Origin: Alistipes sp. UBA943 | Lineage (GTDB): Bacteria > Bacteroidota > Bacteroidia > Bacteroidales > Rikenellaceae | Assembly (NCBI GenBank): GCA_002293345.1 | Contig: DBDB01000004.1 | Coordinates: 16,391 to 24,186 of the forward strand | Length of the DNA: 7,796 bases | Direction: 5' to 3' | The notes under the pieces: model-generated | Databases searched by the model: none | What the model was told of the DNA's origin: nothing | Seen by the model: the letters and a program-made list of their open reading frames with translations, nothing else | Program-made: the position numbers and the translations under genes | Part shown: piece by piece, positions 1 to 6,937 of the stretch | Layout of the letters: each line of letters begins with the position of its first letter | How positions within the stretch are numbered: the stretch's first letter is position 1

Positions 1-15
1 CCCGATCTCTCTAAT

Positions 16-60
16 CTCCCGAAGTTTTTTGCAGGAGCTTTTTTCCAAAAAAGCGACAGT
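16..60. repeat. Intergenic hairpin repeat, copy 1
   Basis: This stretch aligns with 4432-4476. Shared blocks are CCCGAA, a T-rich run ending in TTTGC, GGAGCTTT, and AAAGCG followed by ACAGT. Inside it, GCTTTTTT (37-44) and AAAAAAGC (47-54) form a perfect 8-bp stem around CC. The second copy has GCTTTCTT and AAGAAAGC at the same place, so the two arms changed together. Weaker similarity (about 15 of 22 positions) continues to about position 83, into the uppS promoter region. It may also end transcription of whatever gene lies to the left; no coding sequence is visible in 1-110. Confidence 0.6.
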
Positions 61-80
61 TCACGTAAAGAAAGCGGCGG

Positions 81-113
81 TTTGAAAGGTTTTAATAAAA
101 AATATTATCTTTG
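81..113 (+). promoter_or_regulatory. Bacteroidota-type promoter of the uppS-bamA-ompH operon
   Basis: TATCTTTG at 106-113 matches the Bacteroidota -7 box TAnnTTTG exactly. TTTG at 81-84 lies 21 bp upstream and fits the -33 element; the spacer is AT-rich. The box ends only 6 nt before the ATG at 120, so transcription should begin at or within a few bases of the start codon. Confidence 0.7.
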
Positions 114-119
114 CCTCCT

Positions 120-782
120 ATGCACGTGGCAATCATCATGGACGGCAACGGCCGCTGGGCCGAGGGACGGGGCAAGGAGCGCTTCGAGGGACACTTACAG
201 GGTGTCGAGAGTGTTCGTACGGCCATCAAGTCCGCTCAAAAGTTCGGCGTTCGTTACCTGACGCTGTACGCCTTCTCGACCGAGAATTGGGGACGCCCCG
301 CGGAGGAGGTGGAGGCGCTGATGGATCTTTTCTGCACGTGCGTGGTCAACGAGACGCCGGAATTGATCGCCGAAGGGGTACGTGTACGGATCATCGGCGA
401 CAAGGAGGGGCTCTCGACGGAGGTACGCATGCATCTCGACAAGATCGAACGCGACACCGAGGGGGGTGAGACGCTGACGCTGCTGTTGGCGCTCAATTAT
501 TCGTCCCGCGAGGAGATCACGCGTGCGGCACGGCTTTGGAACGCCCATCCGGACACGACATTCGAGGCACACCTCTATACGAACGGCATCCCGGATCCGG
601 ATCTCGTGATCCGCACGAGCGGCGAGCAACGCCTCAGCAACTTTTTGCTGTGGCAGGCCGCCTACGCTGAGTTCTACTTTACGCCCGTGCTGTGGCCCGA
701 TTTTGGCGAGGCGGAGTTCAAAACGGCCCTCGATGCGTATGCGTCCCGCGACCGCCGTTACGGTAAAATCACGAATCAATGA
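120..782 (+). CDS. uppS: Undecaprenyl diphosphate synthase (cis-prenyltransferase)
   Basis: This cytoplasmic enzyme condenses isopentenyl diphosphate onto farnesyl diphosphate in cis to make the C55 lipid carrier used for peptidoglycan and surface glycans. All signature regions are present in the 220 residues: HVAIIMDGNGRWA (2-14, catalytic Asp8), FSTENWGRP (52-60), LNYSSR (125-130) and DPDLVIRTSGEQRLSNFLLWQ (159-179) followed by AYAEF. I chose ATG at 120 because an in-frame TTG at 111 lies inside the promoter box and would be upstream of the transcript start. The protein therefore begins directly on the catalytic motif, without the short N-terminal extension common in homologues. The segment between NYSSR and RTSGE is about 11 residues shorter than I recall for E. 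coli UppS. The stop overlaps the bamA start (ATGA, 779-782), suggesting translational coupling. The family assignment is firm. Confidence 0.95.
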   Translation: MHVAIIMDGNGRWAEGRGKERFEGHLQGVESVRTAIKSAQKFGVRYLTLYAFSTENWGRPAEEVEALMDLFCTCVVNETPELIAEGVRVRIIGDKEGLSTEVRMHLDKIERDTEGGETLTLLLALNYSSREEITRAARLWNAHPDTTFEAHLYTNGIPDPDLVIRTSGEQRLSNFLLWQAAYAEFYFTPVLWPDFGEAEFKTALDAYASRDRRYGKITNQ

Positions 783-3259
783 AGCTGTTGAAACGACATA
801 TTATCCCTATCCTCACGGCGATCGCGTTGCTCGCCATCTTCATTCCGGTCCGGGCTCAGGAGGCGCCGAAACGTTACCTCGTGCGCGCAATCAACATCCA
901 TGGCACGGAACACCTCACGCCGAGTATCGTGCGGGGTACGATCGGACTCGAACCGGGCGATTCGCTCTACATTCCGAGCGACTTCATCCAATCCGCCATC
1001 TCGCGGCTGTGGAGTCAGAAACTCTACTCGGACGTACAGATGGGTGCCACGATCGACGGTGAGGAGTTGGATCTCGAGGTGACGATCGCTGAACGCGCAC
1101 GGGTCAACTACTGGCGTTTCGAGGGGATCAACAAGTCGCAACAGAAGGATCTGTTGGAAGCGTTGCAACTGAAGCGCGGCTCGGAGCTTTCGGACTACAT
1201 CATCGAGAAGAACAAGAAACTGATCCGCGACTACTACCACGAGAAAGGGTTTCGCAACGTCACGGTGGAGGCACAGATCGCCAACGACGCAGTGTTGAAA
1301 CAGGCGGTGAACGTGACGTTCGTCATCCACCGCGGCAAGAAGGTGCGTGTGGGTGAGATTACGTTTGGAGGCAATCATGCCTTCACGGATAAACGCCTCC
1401 GCCGCACGTTCAAAAAGACACACCAGACGAGCATTAACTTCTTCCGCACGACGAAATTCAACCCCGAGGAGTTCAAGAACGACCAGGTGGAGTTGATCGA
1501 CTTCTACAACTCGAAGGGCTACCGCAACGCGGACGTACTGTCGGATTCGCTCTACGTGATCAACGACAAACGCATCGGCATCCATGTGGAGGTGTCGGAG
1601 GGCAACAAATATTACATTCGCAACATCGCGTGGTTGGGCAACTCGATCTTCGAGACGTCGATGCTGGAAGACCTGTTCGGTGTCGAAAAGGGGTCGGTGT
1701 ACGACAAAAAATCCATGTACAAACGCCTCGGGCTACCTCCCTATGCCGGTCCGGACGACGTGTCGATCCTTTCGCTGTATCAGGACCGGGGTTACCTGAC
1801 GTCACAGATCGATCCTGCCGAAACGATCATCGGAGCGGATTCGATCGACTTGGAGATCCGCATCTTCGAGGGCAAACCGTTCACGGTACGCAACGTCGGC
1901 ATCTCGGGCAATTCGCGCGTGAACGACGAGGTAATCCGCCGCGAACTGTATACACGTCCGGGTGAGCTTTACAACCGTTCACTGCTTTTTCAGACGATCC
2001 GCACGTTGGGTTCGATGGGTCACTTCGCTCCCGAAGCGATCGCCCCCGACATTCAACTCGTACCCGGATCCGACGATCTGGTCGACATCAACTGGCCCTT
2101 GCAGGAGCGTCCGAGCGATCAGTTCCAGATTGCAGGTGGATTCGGTGCCGGCACGTTCATGGGCTCCGTGGGCGTGACGTTGACCAACCTGTCGATGCGC
2201 AACTTCTTCAAGAAGGGTGCCTGGCGTCCCTATCCGATGGGGCAAGGACAGCAGCTTTCACTCACGGCACAATCCAACGGCACGTTCTACAAGGCCATCT
2301 CACTGGGCTTCACCGATCCGTGGATGGGCGGACGCAAACCCAACTCGTTCTCCGTGACGGCACACTATTCGGACGAGAACAACGGTTACTGGGCCCTCGG
2401 CAAGAGTGACCAACACTTCCGCACGACAGGTCTGGCGGTCGGTCTGGGCAAACGCCTGACGTGGCCCGATCCCTACTTCACGTTCTATGTCGAGGGTGCG
2501 TACGAACGTTACATGTTGAGGAATTGGACCAATTTCGTCCTTCGCGACGGCAACGCGAACCTCTTCTCGGTCAAGTTGGTCTTGGGACGCAACTCGGTCG
2601 ACAATCCGATCTATCCGCGCCGCGGATCGGATTTCAGCGTTTCGTTACAGATCACGCCTCCCTACTCGCTGCTCGACGGGAAAAACTACTCGGACACGAA
2701 GATGAGCGACCAGGAGCGTTACCGGTGGATCGAGTTCCACAAATGGACGGCCAAAGGACAGTGGTTCCTGCCCCTCACGCCGAAGGGGAACCTGGTGTTG
2801 ATGCTTCGTGCCGAGATGGGTTACCTGGGGCACTACAACCGTCACAAAATTTCGCCCTTCGAGCGATTCGAGGTGGGTGGCGACGGCATGGCGGGATATA
2901 ATATGTACGGCACGGACATTATTGCCCTGCGTGGTTTTGGTGACGGGGCACTGGATCCGGTCGGGAGCAATCACTCCGTGGGGTATAATAAATACACGTT
3001 GGAGTTACGTTACCCGGTGCTGATGAAGGGACAGACGAATATCTATGTACTCGGATTTGCCGAGGGAGGTAATGGATTCCGTTCGTGGGAGGATTTCACT
3101 CCCTTCCGGATCAAACGTTCGGCAGGTGTGGGTGTGAGGTTGTTCCTACCGATGATCGGCATGGTGGGTGTCGACTGGGGATATGGATTCGACCCCGCGG
3201 CAGGCAGGGTCAACCCGAGCGGCGGACACGTGCACTTCACCTTCGGAGTACAGTTCTAA
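779..3259 (+). CDS. bamA: Outer membrane protein assembly factor BamA (Omp85)
   Basis: BamA is the central insertase that folds beta-barrel proteins into the outer membrane. The 826-residue product starts with a signal peptide (Lys-Arg positive end, hydrophobic 8-22, likely cleavage after VRA-QE near 26). Five POTRA repeats follow at about 33-104, 106-185, 187-273, 276-364 and 366-443, each with the usual interaction-strand pattern such as RNIAWLGNSIF and RNVGISGNSRV. The barrel runs from about 448 to the end, with the Omp85 loop-6 LRGF motif at 717-720 and a C-terminal Phe (FTFGVQF). Length is normal for the family. Translation is probably coupled to uppS through the ATGA overlap. Two chaperone genes follow in the same orientation, a common Bacteroidota arrangement. 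TamA/TamL is the main alternative, but the five POTRA domains, the cleaved rather than lipidated signal peptide and the neighbours favour BamA. Confidence 0.95.
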   Translation: MKLLKRHIIPILTAIALLAIFIPVRAQEAPKRYLVRAINIHGTEHLTPSIVRGTIGLEPGDSLYIPSDFIQSAISRLWSQKLYSDVQMGATIDGEELDLEVTIAERARVNYWRFEGINKSQQKDLLEALQLKRGSELSDYIIEKNKKLIRDYYHEKGFRNVTVEAQIANDAVLKQAVNVTFVIHRGKKVRVGEITFGGNHAFTDKRLRRTFKKTHQTSINFFRTTKFNPEEFKNDQVELIDFYNSKGYRNADVLSDSLYVINDKRIGIHVEVSEGNKYYIRNIAWLGNSIFETSMLEDLFGVEKGSVYDKKSMYKRLGLPPYAGPDDVSILSLYQDRGYLTSQIDPAETIIGADSIDLEIRIFEGKPFTVRNVGISGNSRVNDEVIRRELYTRPGELYNRSLLFQTIRTLGSMGHFAPEAIAPDIQLVPGSDDLVDINWPLQERPSDQFQIAGGFGAGTFMGSVGVTLTNLSMRNFFKKGAWRPYPMGQGQQLSLTAQSNGTFYKAISLGFTDPWMGGRKPNSFSVTAHYSDENNGYWALGKSDQHFRTTGLAVGLGKRLTWPDPYFTFYVEGAYERYMLRNWTNFVLRDGNANLFSVKLVLGRNSVDNPIYPRRGSDFSVSLQITPPYSLLDGKNYSDTKMSDQERYRWIEFHKWTAKGQWFLPLTPKGNLVLMLRAEMGYLGHYNRHKISPFERFEVGGDGMAGYNMYGTDIIALRGFGDGALDPVGSNHSVGYNKYTLELRYPVLMKGQTNIYVLGFAEGGNGFRSWEDFTPFRIKRSAGVGVRLFLPMIGMVGVDWGYGFDPAAGRVNPSGGHVHFTFGVQF

Positions 3260-3302
3260 GTTGGCAGCATATTTGAGACGAATCATAAAAAACAGAACGA
3301 AT

Positions 3303-3806
3303 ATGAAAAAATTATCTCTCTTGATCCTGTTGCTGATGGGTATCGGCACAGCATCGGCACAGAACTACATGGTCGTTGACAGCGAACGTATCTTCAAGTC
3401 GCAAGGCGATTACAACAGCGCCACGACGCGTCTCGACAACCTCGCTCAGACGTACCAGACGCAGGTGGATGCCCGTTTCACGGAGGTGGAGCAGTTGTTT
3501 AATGCTTACAAATCGCAACAGGCGTCGCTCACGGCGGCACAACGTCAGGCGTACGAGCAACAGATCATCGCCAAGGAGAATGAAGCGGCCCAGTACCAGG
3601 AGTCGATCTTCGGTGCCGAAGGGACGCTGATGAAACAACGGATGGAGGTGATGCAACCGATCCAGACGCGTGTTTTCGATGCGATCCAGACATACGCACA
3701 GCAACATGGTTTCGCACTGGTGTTGGATGCCGCGTCGAACCCCTCGATCCTCTACAAATCGACGGGCGTCGACCATACGGACGCGATCATTCAGGCGTTG
3801 AAATAG
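3303..3806 (+). CDS. Periplasmic OMP chaperone, Skp/OmpH family (first copy)
   Basis: This is a 167-residue exported protein of the Skp/OmpH family, which holds unfolded outer-membrane proteins in the periplasm for delivery to BamA. The signal peptide is clear: MKK, a Leu/Ile-rich core (4-14), and a signal peptidase I site at TASA-Q (19/20). The mature part opens with the family's short beta strand (YMVVDSERIF, 22-31) and continues into a long Gln/Glu/Ala-rich helical hairpin (about 35-125). It returns to a C-terminal strand region (FALVLDAASNPSILY, 137-151), the usual order for Skp. The reading frame is open upstream to 3168, but that stretch overlaps the bamA end, and ATG 3303 begins exactly at the signal peptide. 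It lies 43 nt after bamA with no obvious terminator between, so it is probably co-transcribed. There is no strong Shine-Dalgarno sequence. Confidence 0.9.
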   Translation: MKKLSLLILLLMGIGTASAQNYMVVDSERIFKSQGDYNSATTRLDNLAQTYQTQVDARFTEVEQLFNAYKSQQASLTAAQRQAYEQQIIAKENEAAQYQESIFGAEGTLMKQRMEVMQPIQTRVFDAIQTYAQQHGFALVLDAASNPSILYKSTGVDHTDAIIQALK

Positions 3807-3852
3807 CTATAAGAGAAACTGATACAACTTTTAAAAACGACAAGAAAAACTT

Positions 3853-4353
3853 ATGAAAAAATTGATTTTCCTGGTGCTATTTGTGATGGTTTCGGTCACT
3901 GGCACCGCCCAAAAACTGGCACGTATCAACCTCGAGGAGGTGATCATGGCGATGCCCGAATATACGGAGATGACCGCCAATTTAGAGCTCTATAGCAGGG
4001 AGTTACGCGAAAACCTTGAGACGATCCAGGTGGAGCTGAACAACAAGATGAACGACTACCAGAAGGCACGCGCGACGATGTCCGAAACGGCACGCCAACT
4101 CAAAGAGCGTGAGATTACCGACATTCAGGCCCGTTTAAATGAGTATTATTCCTCCGCTCAGGAGGATCTGCAGACCAAGGAGCAGGAGCTCACCGAACCC
4201 ATCATCACACGTGCACAGGATGCCGTGAAGAAAGTGGCTGTACAGCGTGGTTTGACCGCCGTGTTCAACACCGCCATTCCAACGATGGTCTATTACGACG
4301 AGTCCGCGATGATCGACCTCTCTGCCGACGTCAAAAAAGAACTCGGCATCTAA
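3853..4353 (+). CDS. Periplasmic OMP chaperone, Skp/OmpH family (second copy)
   Basis: This is a second Skp/OmpH-like protein, 166 residues, 46 nt after the first. The signal peptide (MKKLIFLVLFVMVSVTGTAQ) is cleaved after about residue 19. The mature start KLARINLEEVIMAMPEY (21-37) is a typical OmpH strand and first turn. It leads into a charged coiled-coil arm (about 40-125, rich in Glu, Gln, Lys, Arg) and a C-terminal strand region (GLTAVFNTAIPTMVYYDE, 133-150). It resembles the first copy in size and layout but differs in most residues, so the duplication looks old and the two may have different clients. It is the last gene of the plus-strand operon. The role in BamA-dependent assembly is inferred from family and context. 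Confidence 0.9.
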   Translation: MKKLIFLVLFVMVSVTGTAQKLARINLEEVIMAMPEYTEMTANLELYSRELRENLETIQVELNNKMNDYQKARATMSETARQLKEREITDIQARLNEYYSSAQEDLQTKEQELTEPIITRAQDAVKKVAVQRGLTAVFNTAIPTMVYYDESAMIDLSADVKKELGI

Positions 4354-4381
4354 ATCATTCCACTTTCTTACGCAAAAGACC

Positions 4382-4476
4382 TTCGCTTTTTTAAAAGCGA
4401 AACCAAAAATTTTCGGGAAGTACTTTCGTACTTCCCGAAATTCTTTGCGGAGCTTTCTTCTAAGAAAGCGAACAGT
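4382..4476. repeat. Intergenic hairpin repeat, copy 2 (three hairpins)
   Basis: This element fills most of the convergent gap 4354-4496, which holds no gene. Hairpin A pairs TTCGCTTTT (4382-4390) with AAAAGCGAA (4393-4401). Hairpin B is a perfect 13-bp stem, 4411-4423 with 4428-4440. Hairpin C pairs GCTTTCTT (4452-4459) with AAGAAAGC (4462-4469). The right part, about 4432-4476, matches 16-60, and the arms of hairpins A and C resemble each other. Weak similarity to the other copy continues to the end of tamL (about 4498). Confidence 0.6.
4411..4440 (-). terminator. Strong hairpin terminator for tamL, possibly bidirectional
   Basis: The arms at 4411-4423 and 4428-4440 are perfect reverse complements (13 bp). 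Read on the minus strand the loop is GAAA closed by C-G, a stable GNRA-type tetraloop, and the stem is followed by ATTTTTGG. That is the layout of an intrinsic terminator for tamL, which ends at 4497. On the plus strand the loop is TTTC and the trailing run is the weaker TTCTTTG, so it may also stop transcription of the ompH operon but looks better suited to the minus strand. Confidence 0.7.
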
Positions 4477-4496
4477 CGGGTATAGAAACAAGAGGT

Positions 4497-6893
4497 TTAG
4501 AACGGATACCCGACGCCGAAGTTGAGGGCCGTATCACGCCATGCGAAGGAGTGGAACCACCGGTCTCCTGCGGAACGGTTGGGGTTATGGAGTTGAATAC
4601 CCCAGTCGAGACGTATCACGACAAACTTCACATCCAGACGCAACCCGATACCGGTATTGAGTGCCGTTTGGCCGATGAACGTGCCGGGATGGAACACGGC
4701 TTCCGGCACGGGTGCCGACGCGGCATCGGCAAACCATACGTTACCCGCGTCGAGGAACACCCCTCCGTGCAGCATCTTCCAGATCGGGAAACGGAACTCG
4801 ATATTGGCCTCCAACTTCATATCGCCCGTTTGCGACGGGAAAATATCCTCGATCGGTTTCCCCTTCTCATCGACGGGTCGCGGCGTTCCTCCGGGCCCTA
4901 AGGTACGTGGACTCCATCCTCGCATGCTGTTCGCGCCGCCGGCATAGAACTGACGATCGAACGGTACCGAATTGGCATTGCCGTAACCGACCGAGTAACC
5001 TCCGTATAACCTGAACGCGAGCGCGGTCACTTCACCCAGCATCACCTTGCGGCTCGCACTCACATCGGCACGCACGTACTGCGAATAGCGCAACCCGAAG
5101 ATATTATAATACCGTTCCGTTGCATCCGGAGCAGGTTTCCAGAAGGCATGCGCCAGTCCGTGCACGAGGTTACCCGCTGTCTCGAAATTGGCACGTATCA
5201 TCGTCGCACTGCCGCCCGGCGTACGGCGTTGGTTGTTGAACACGTATCCGAAAGATAATCCCGGCACGAGTTGCGATTCGTACGATTGGCGAAGGTATTC
5301 GTTGCGCAATCCATTCCTGAAATCTTCGTCGATCCATCGCACGTCGATCACGTTGATGTCGACGGGACGGAACGTGAAGCTCGAATATTTGTGATCGTTC
5401 CACGAGTATCCCCACGATACGCTCGACAGGTTGCGGTCGTAGTTCGGACGGTTCTGGAAGTTGATGCCGAATTCGAGTCTCGTTCGCGCCTGCTGGATCT
5501 GCCACGGGCGACGGATCCGGAATGGAACGAGGAACCGAGGGAACGACAGTCCCATCGTCACGCCGATCTCGGTGGCATGGCGTCGCGACTGGGCACGGGT
5601 ATAATATTCGTAACCCAACGTGACGGCGGCATCGAACGATTCGGCACCCCGGAACACATTGCGATTCTGATACCCGACCGTCGTACGGAGACCCCAAAAG
5701 GCGGAGGTGTAACTCCCTTCGAGCTCGATTTTGTAGCCCTGTCGCAAGGCGGGAATGCCGTGAATGTCGCAACGCATCACACGCTGGTGTGTCGACACGG
5801 GTGTGAAGTCCCCCGTTCCCCGCATGCCGTCACCAACGAACATGACGTCGTTCGACGCGATGGAGTCCGGCTTGATCGTGAAACGAATGTTCGCACTTCG
5901 GAAGTAACCGATGCCCATGAGTTGGTCGTAGGTGCGCCGCACGGTACGCGCATCGTAATCGAGGTTCGGTTGGAGGGGGATCATCTTGCGCAGCACCGCC
6001 GGACGTACGTGTGGGCGTCCCAACCGACGGGGGTAGACCACGTTCAGCCCCATGTAATAGGTGGTGTCCAACGGTTCGCGGTATCCCGACACGACAGCCA
6101 TCGTGGGATCGTAACCCGGAAAAACGGTCACCGTGTCGATCTGGAACACGGCGTTGTTCTCCCATATCGGATCGCCATTCTCGTCGTTACCGGCAAGGTG
6201 TTGCTTGATGACCATCGTCAGGTCCACCTGTCGGTCGCCCGGCAGCGTATCGGCTATGTATGAGACGTTCGTCACGGCAAAGTCGTAGTACCCGCGGTCG
6301 CGCAACTGTTCCACGATCCGTTTACGCTCCTCATCCAACACACTCATGTCGAAGATCTTGCCGCGGCGAATCAGGCGTTTGTTCGTATCGGGAAGGATGA
6401 GCTGTTCGAGGAACTGGTCGCGAAATTCGTAGTCGATATTCCGCACACGATAGGGTTCGCCCTGCACCGTGTGATATGTGACACGTGCCTTGCGGGGGCG
6501 CCGCACAGTATCCACCTCGAAGGTGGCTTGCGAACGGTAATACCCTTTGTAGTCGAGGTACGATTTGAGATTTTGCCTCGACTGTTCGGTGAGCGCCATG
6601 TCCAGCAGTACGGGTTCCTGCCCGATGCGCCGTTTGAGACGGTTCCACCAGTTGTTTTTCTCGGGATTGGCGTGCTGATACACCCACACATAGAAGTTCG
6701 TGCCGAGGAGACGCTTGTTGGGACTTTGACGGACATATTTATTGAGTTGCGCCGCGTCGATACGCTCCTTGCGGGGAGGGGTTTTGTCGGCGTCGATATG
6801 CACCTTCGTGAGCAGGAACGTGCCTTCGGGCAGCCTCCGCGTGACGCTACACGATGCCAGCAACAATACCGATATGATCCACAAACGCCGCAT
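4497..6893 (-). CDS. tamL: TamL-type lipoprotein: Omp85-family assembly factor related to TamA
   Basis: This is a second Omp85 protein, 798 residues. I chose the ATG at 6893 because it gives a lipoprotein signal peptide: Arg-Arg, a hydrophobic core and a lipobox LASC with Cys15 as lipid anchor. The open frame extends to 7034, but that would bury the signal and overlap the upstream gene. After Cys15 comes SVTRRLPEGTFLL (16-28), a pattern typical of Bacteroidota TamL proteins. A Trp/Arg-rich linker (about 60-100, with NNWWNRLKRRIG at 80-91) follows, then POTRA-like segments near 145-230 and 250-342. The barrel spans about 370-798, with the loop-6 motif as MRGW (657-660) and a C-terminal Phe. 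TamA/TamL proteins work with TamB in outer-membrane assembly or lipid transport between membranes; no tamB is seen nearby. It converges on the bamA operon. Being an Omp85 lipoprotein is well supported; the exact role is inferred. Confidence 0.87.
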   Translation of the reverse strand: MRRLWIISVLLLASCSVTRRLPEGTFLLTKVHIDADKTPPRKERIDAAQLNKYVRQSPNKRLLGTNFYVWVYQHANPEKNNWWNRLKRRIGQEPVLLDMALTEQSRQNLKSYLDYKGYYRSQATFEVDTVRRPRKARVTYHTVQGEPYRVRNIDYEFRDQFLEQLILPDTNKRLIRRGKIFDMSVLDEERKRIVEQLRDRGYYDFAVTNVSYIADTLPGDRQVDLTMVIKQHLAGNDENGDPIWENNAVFQIDTVTVFPGYDPTMAVVSGYREPLDTTYYMGLNVVYPRRLGRPHVRPAVLRKMIPLQPNLDYDARTVRRTYDQLMGIGYFRSANIRFTIKPDSIASNDVMFVGDGMRGTGDFTPVSTHQRVMRCDIHGIPALRQGYKIELEGSYTSAFWGLRTTVGYQNRNVFRGAESFDAAVTLGYEYYTRAQSRRHATEIGVTMGLSFPRFLVPFRIRRPWQIQQARTRLEFGINFQNRPNYDRNLSSVSWGYSWNDHKYSSFTFRPVDINVIDVRWIDEDFRNGLRNEYLRQSYESQLVPGLSFGYVFNNQRRTPGGSATMIRANFETAGNLVHGLAHAFWKPAPDATERYYNIFGLRYSQYVRADVSASRKVMLGEVTALAFRLYGGYSVGYGNANSVPFDRQFYAGGANSMRGWSPRTLGPGGTPRPVDEKGKPIEDIFPSQTGDMKLEANIEFRFPIWKMLHGGVFLDAGNVWFADAASAPVPEAVFHPGTFIGQTALNTGIGLRLDVKFVVIRLDWGIQLHNPNRSAGDRWFHSFAWRDTALNFGVGYPF

Positions 6894-6897
6894 GCTG

Positions 6898-6905
6898 CAA
6901 AGATA
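6898..6905 (-). promoter_or_regulatory. -7 promoter box of tamL
   Basis: The minus strand reads TATCTTTG, identical to the box in front of uppS and an exact fit to TAnnTTTG. Only 4 nt separate it from the tamL ATG. No clear TTG lies at the ideal -33 distance; the nearest (6922-6920) leaves only 14 bp. It suggests that tamL has its own promoter despite being 40 nt behind the metallophosphoesterase gene. Confidence 0.55.
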
Positions 6906-6937
6906 ACTTTTTTCGGACACAACTAAAGAAAAGTTAT
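6903..6937. repeat. Inverted repeat across the tamL promoter and the end of the upstream gene
   Basis: ATAACTTTT (6903-6911) and AAAAGTTAT (6929-6937) are perfect 9-bp inverted arms around 17 nt. One arm covers the stop codon of the metallophosphoesterase gene and the other overlaps the tamL -7 box. The stem is AT-rich with no U run after it, so it is a weak terminator at best. An operator is another possibility. Confidence 0.35.

Noticed and set aside
111..119. TTG at 111 as the uppS start
   Set aside because: It is in frame but overlaps the last bases of the -7 promoter box, so it would not be in the transcript. ATG 120 leads straight into the conserved motif.
195..779. Minus-strand open frame of 194 codons opposite uppS
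   Set aside because: It is a shadow of the UppS frame, with no motif and an Arg/Leu-rich product.
776..1585. Long minus-strand open frame (269 codons) opposite bamA
   Set aside because: It lies wholly antisense to a clear BamA gene, its product is Arg/Val/Asp/His-rich with no recognisable domain, and it reflects the codon bias of the real gene.
3268..3275. CATATTTG before the first ompH gene as an internal promoter
   Set aside because: It matches TAnnTTTG at all but the first base, but I see no TTG at a suitable distance upstream. With a 43-nt gap, co-transcription with bamA is the simpler reading.
5271..6263. Long plus-strand open frame (330 codons) opposite tamL
   Set aside because: It is antisense to the well-supported TamL frame, is composition-driven (many Val, Arg, His, Asp), and has no promoter box or recognisable motif.
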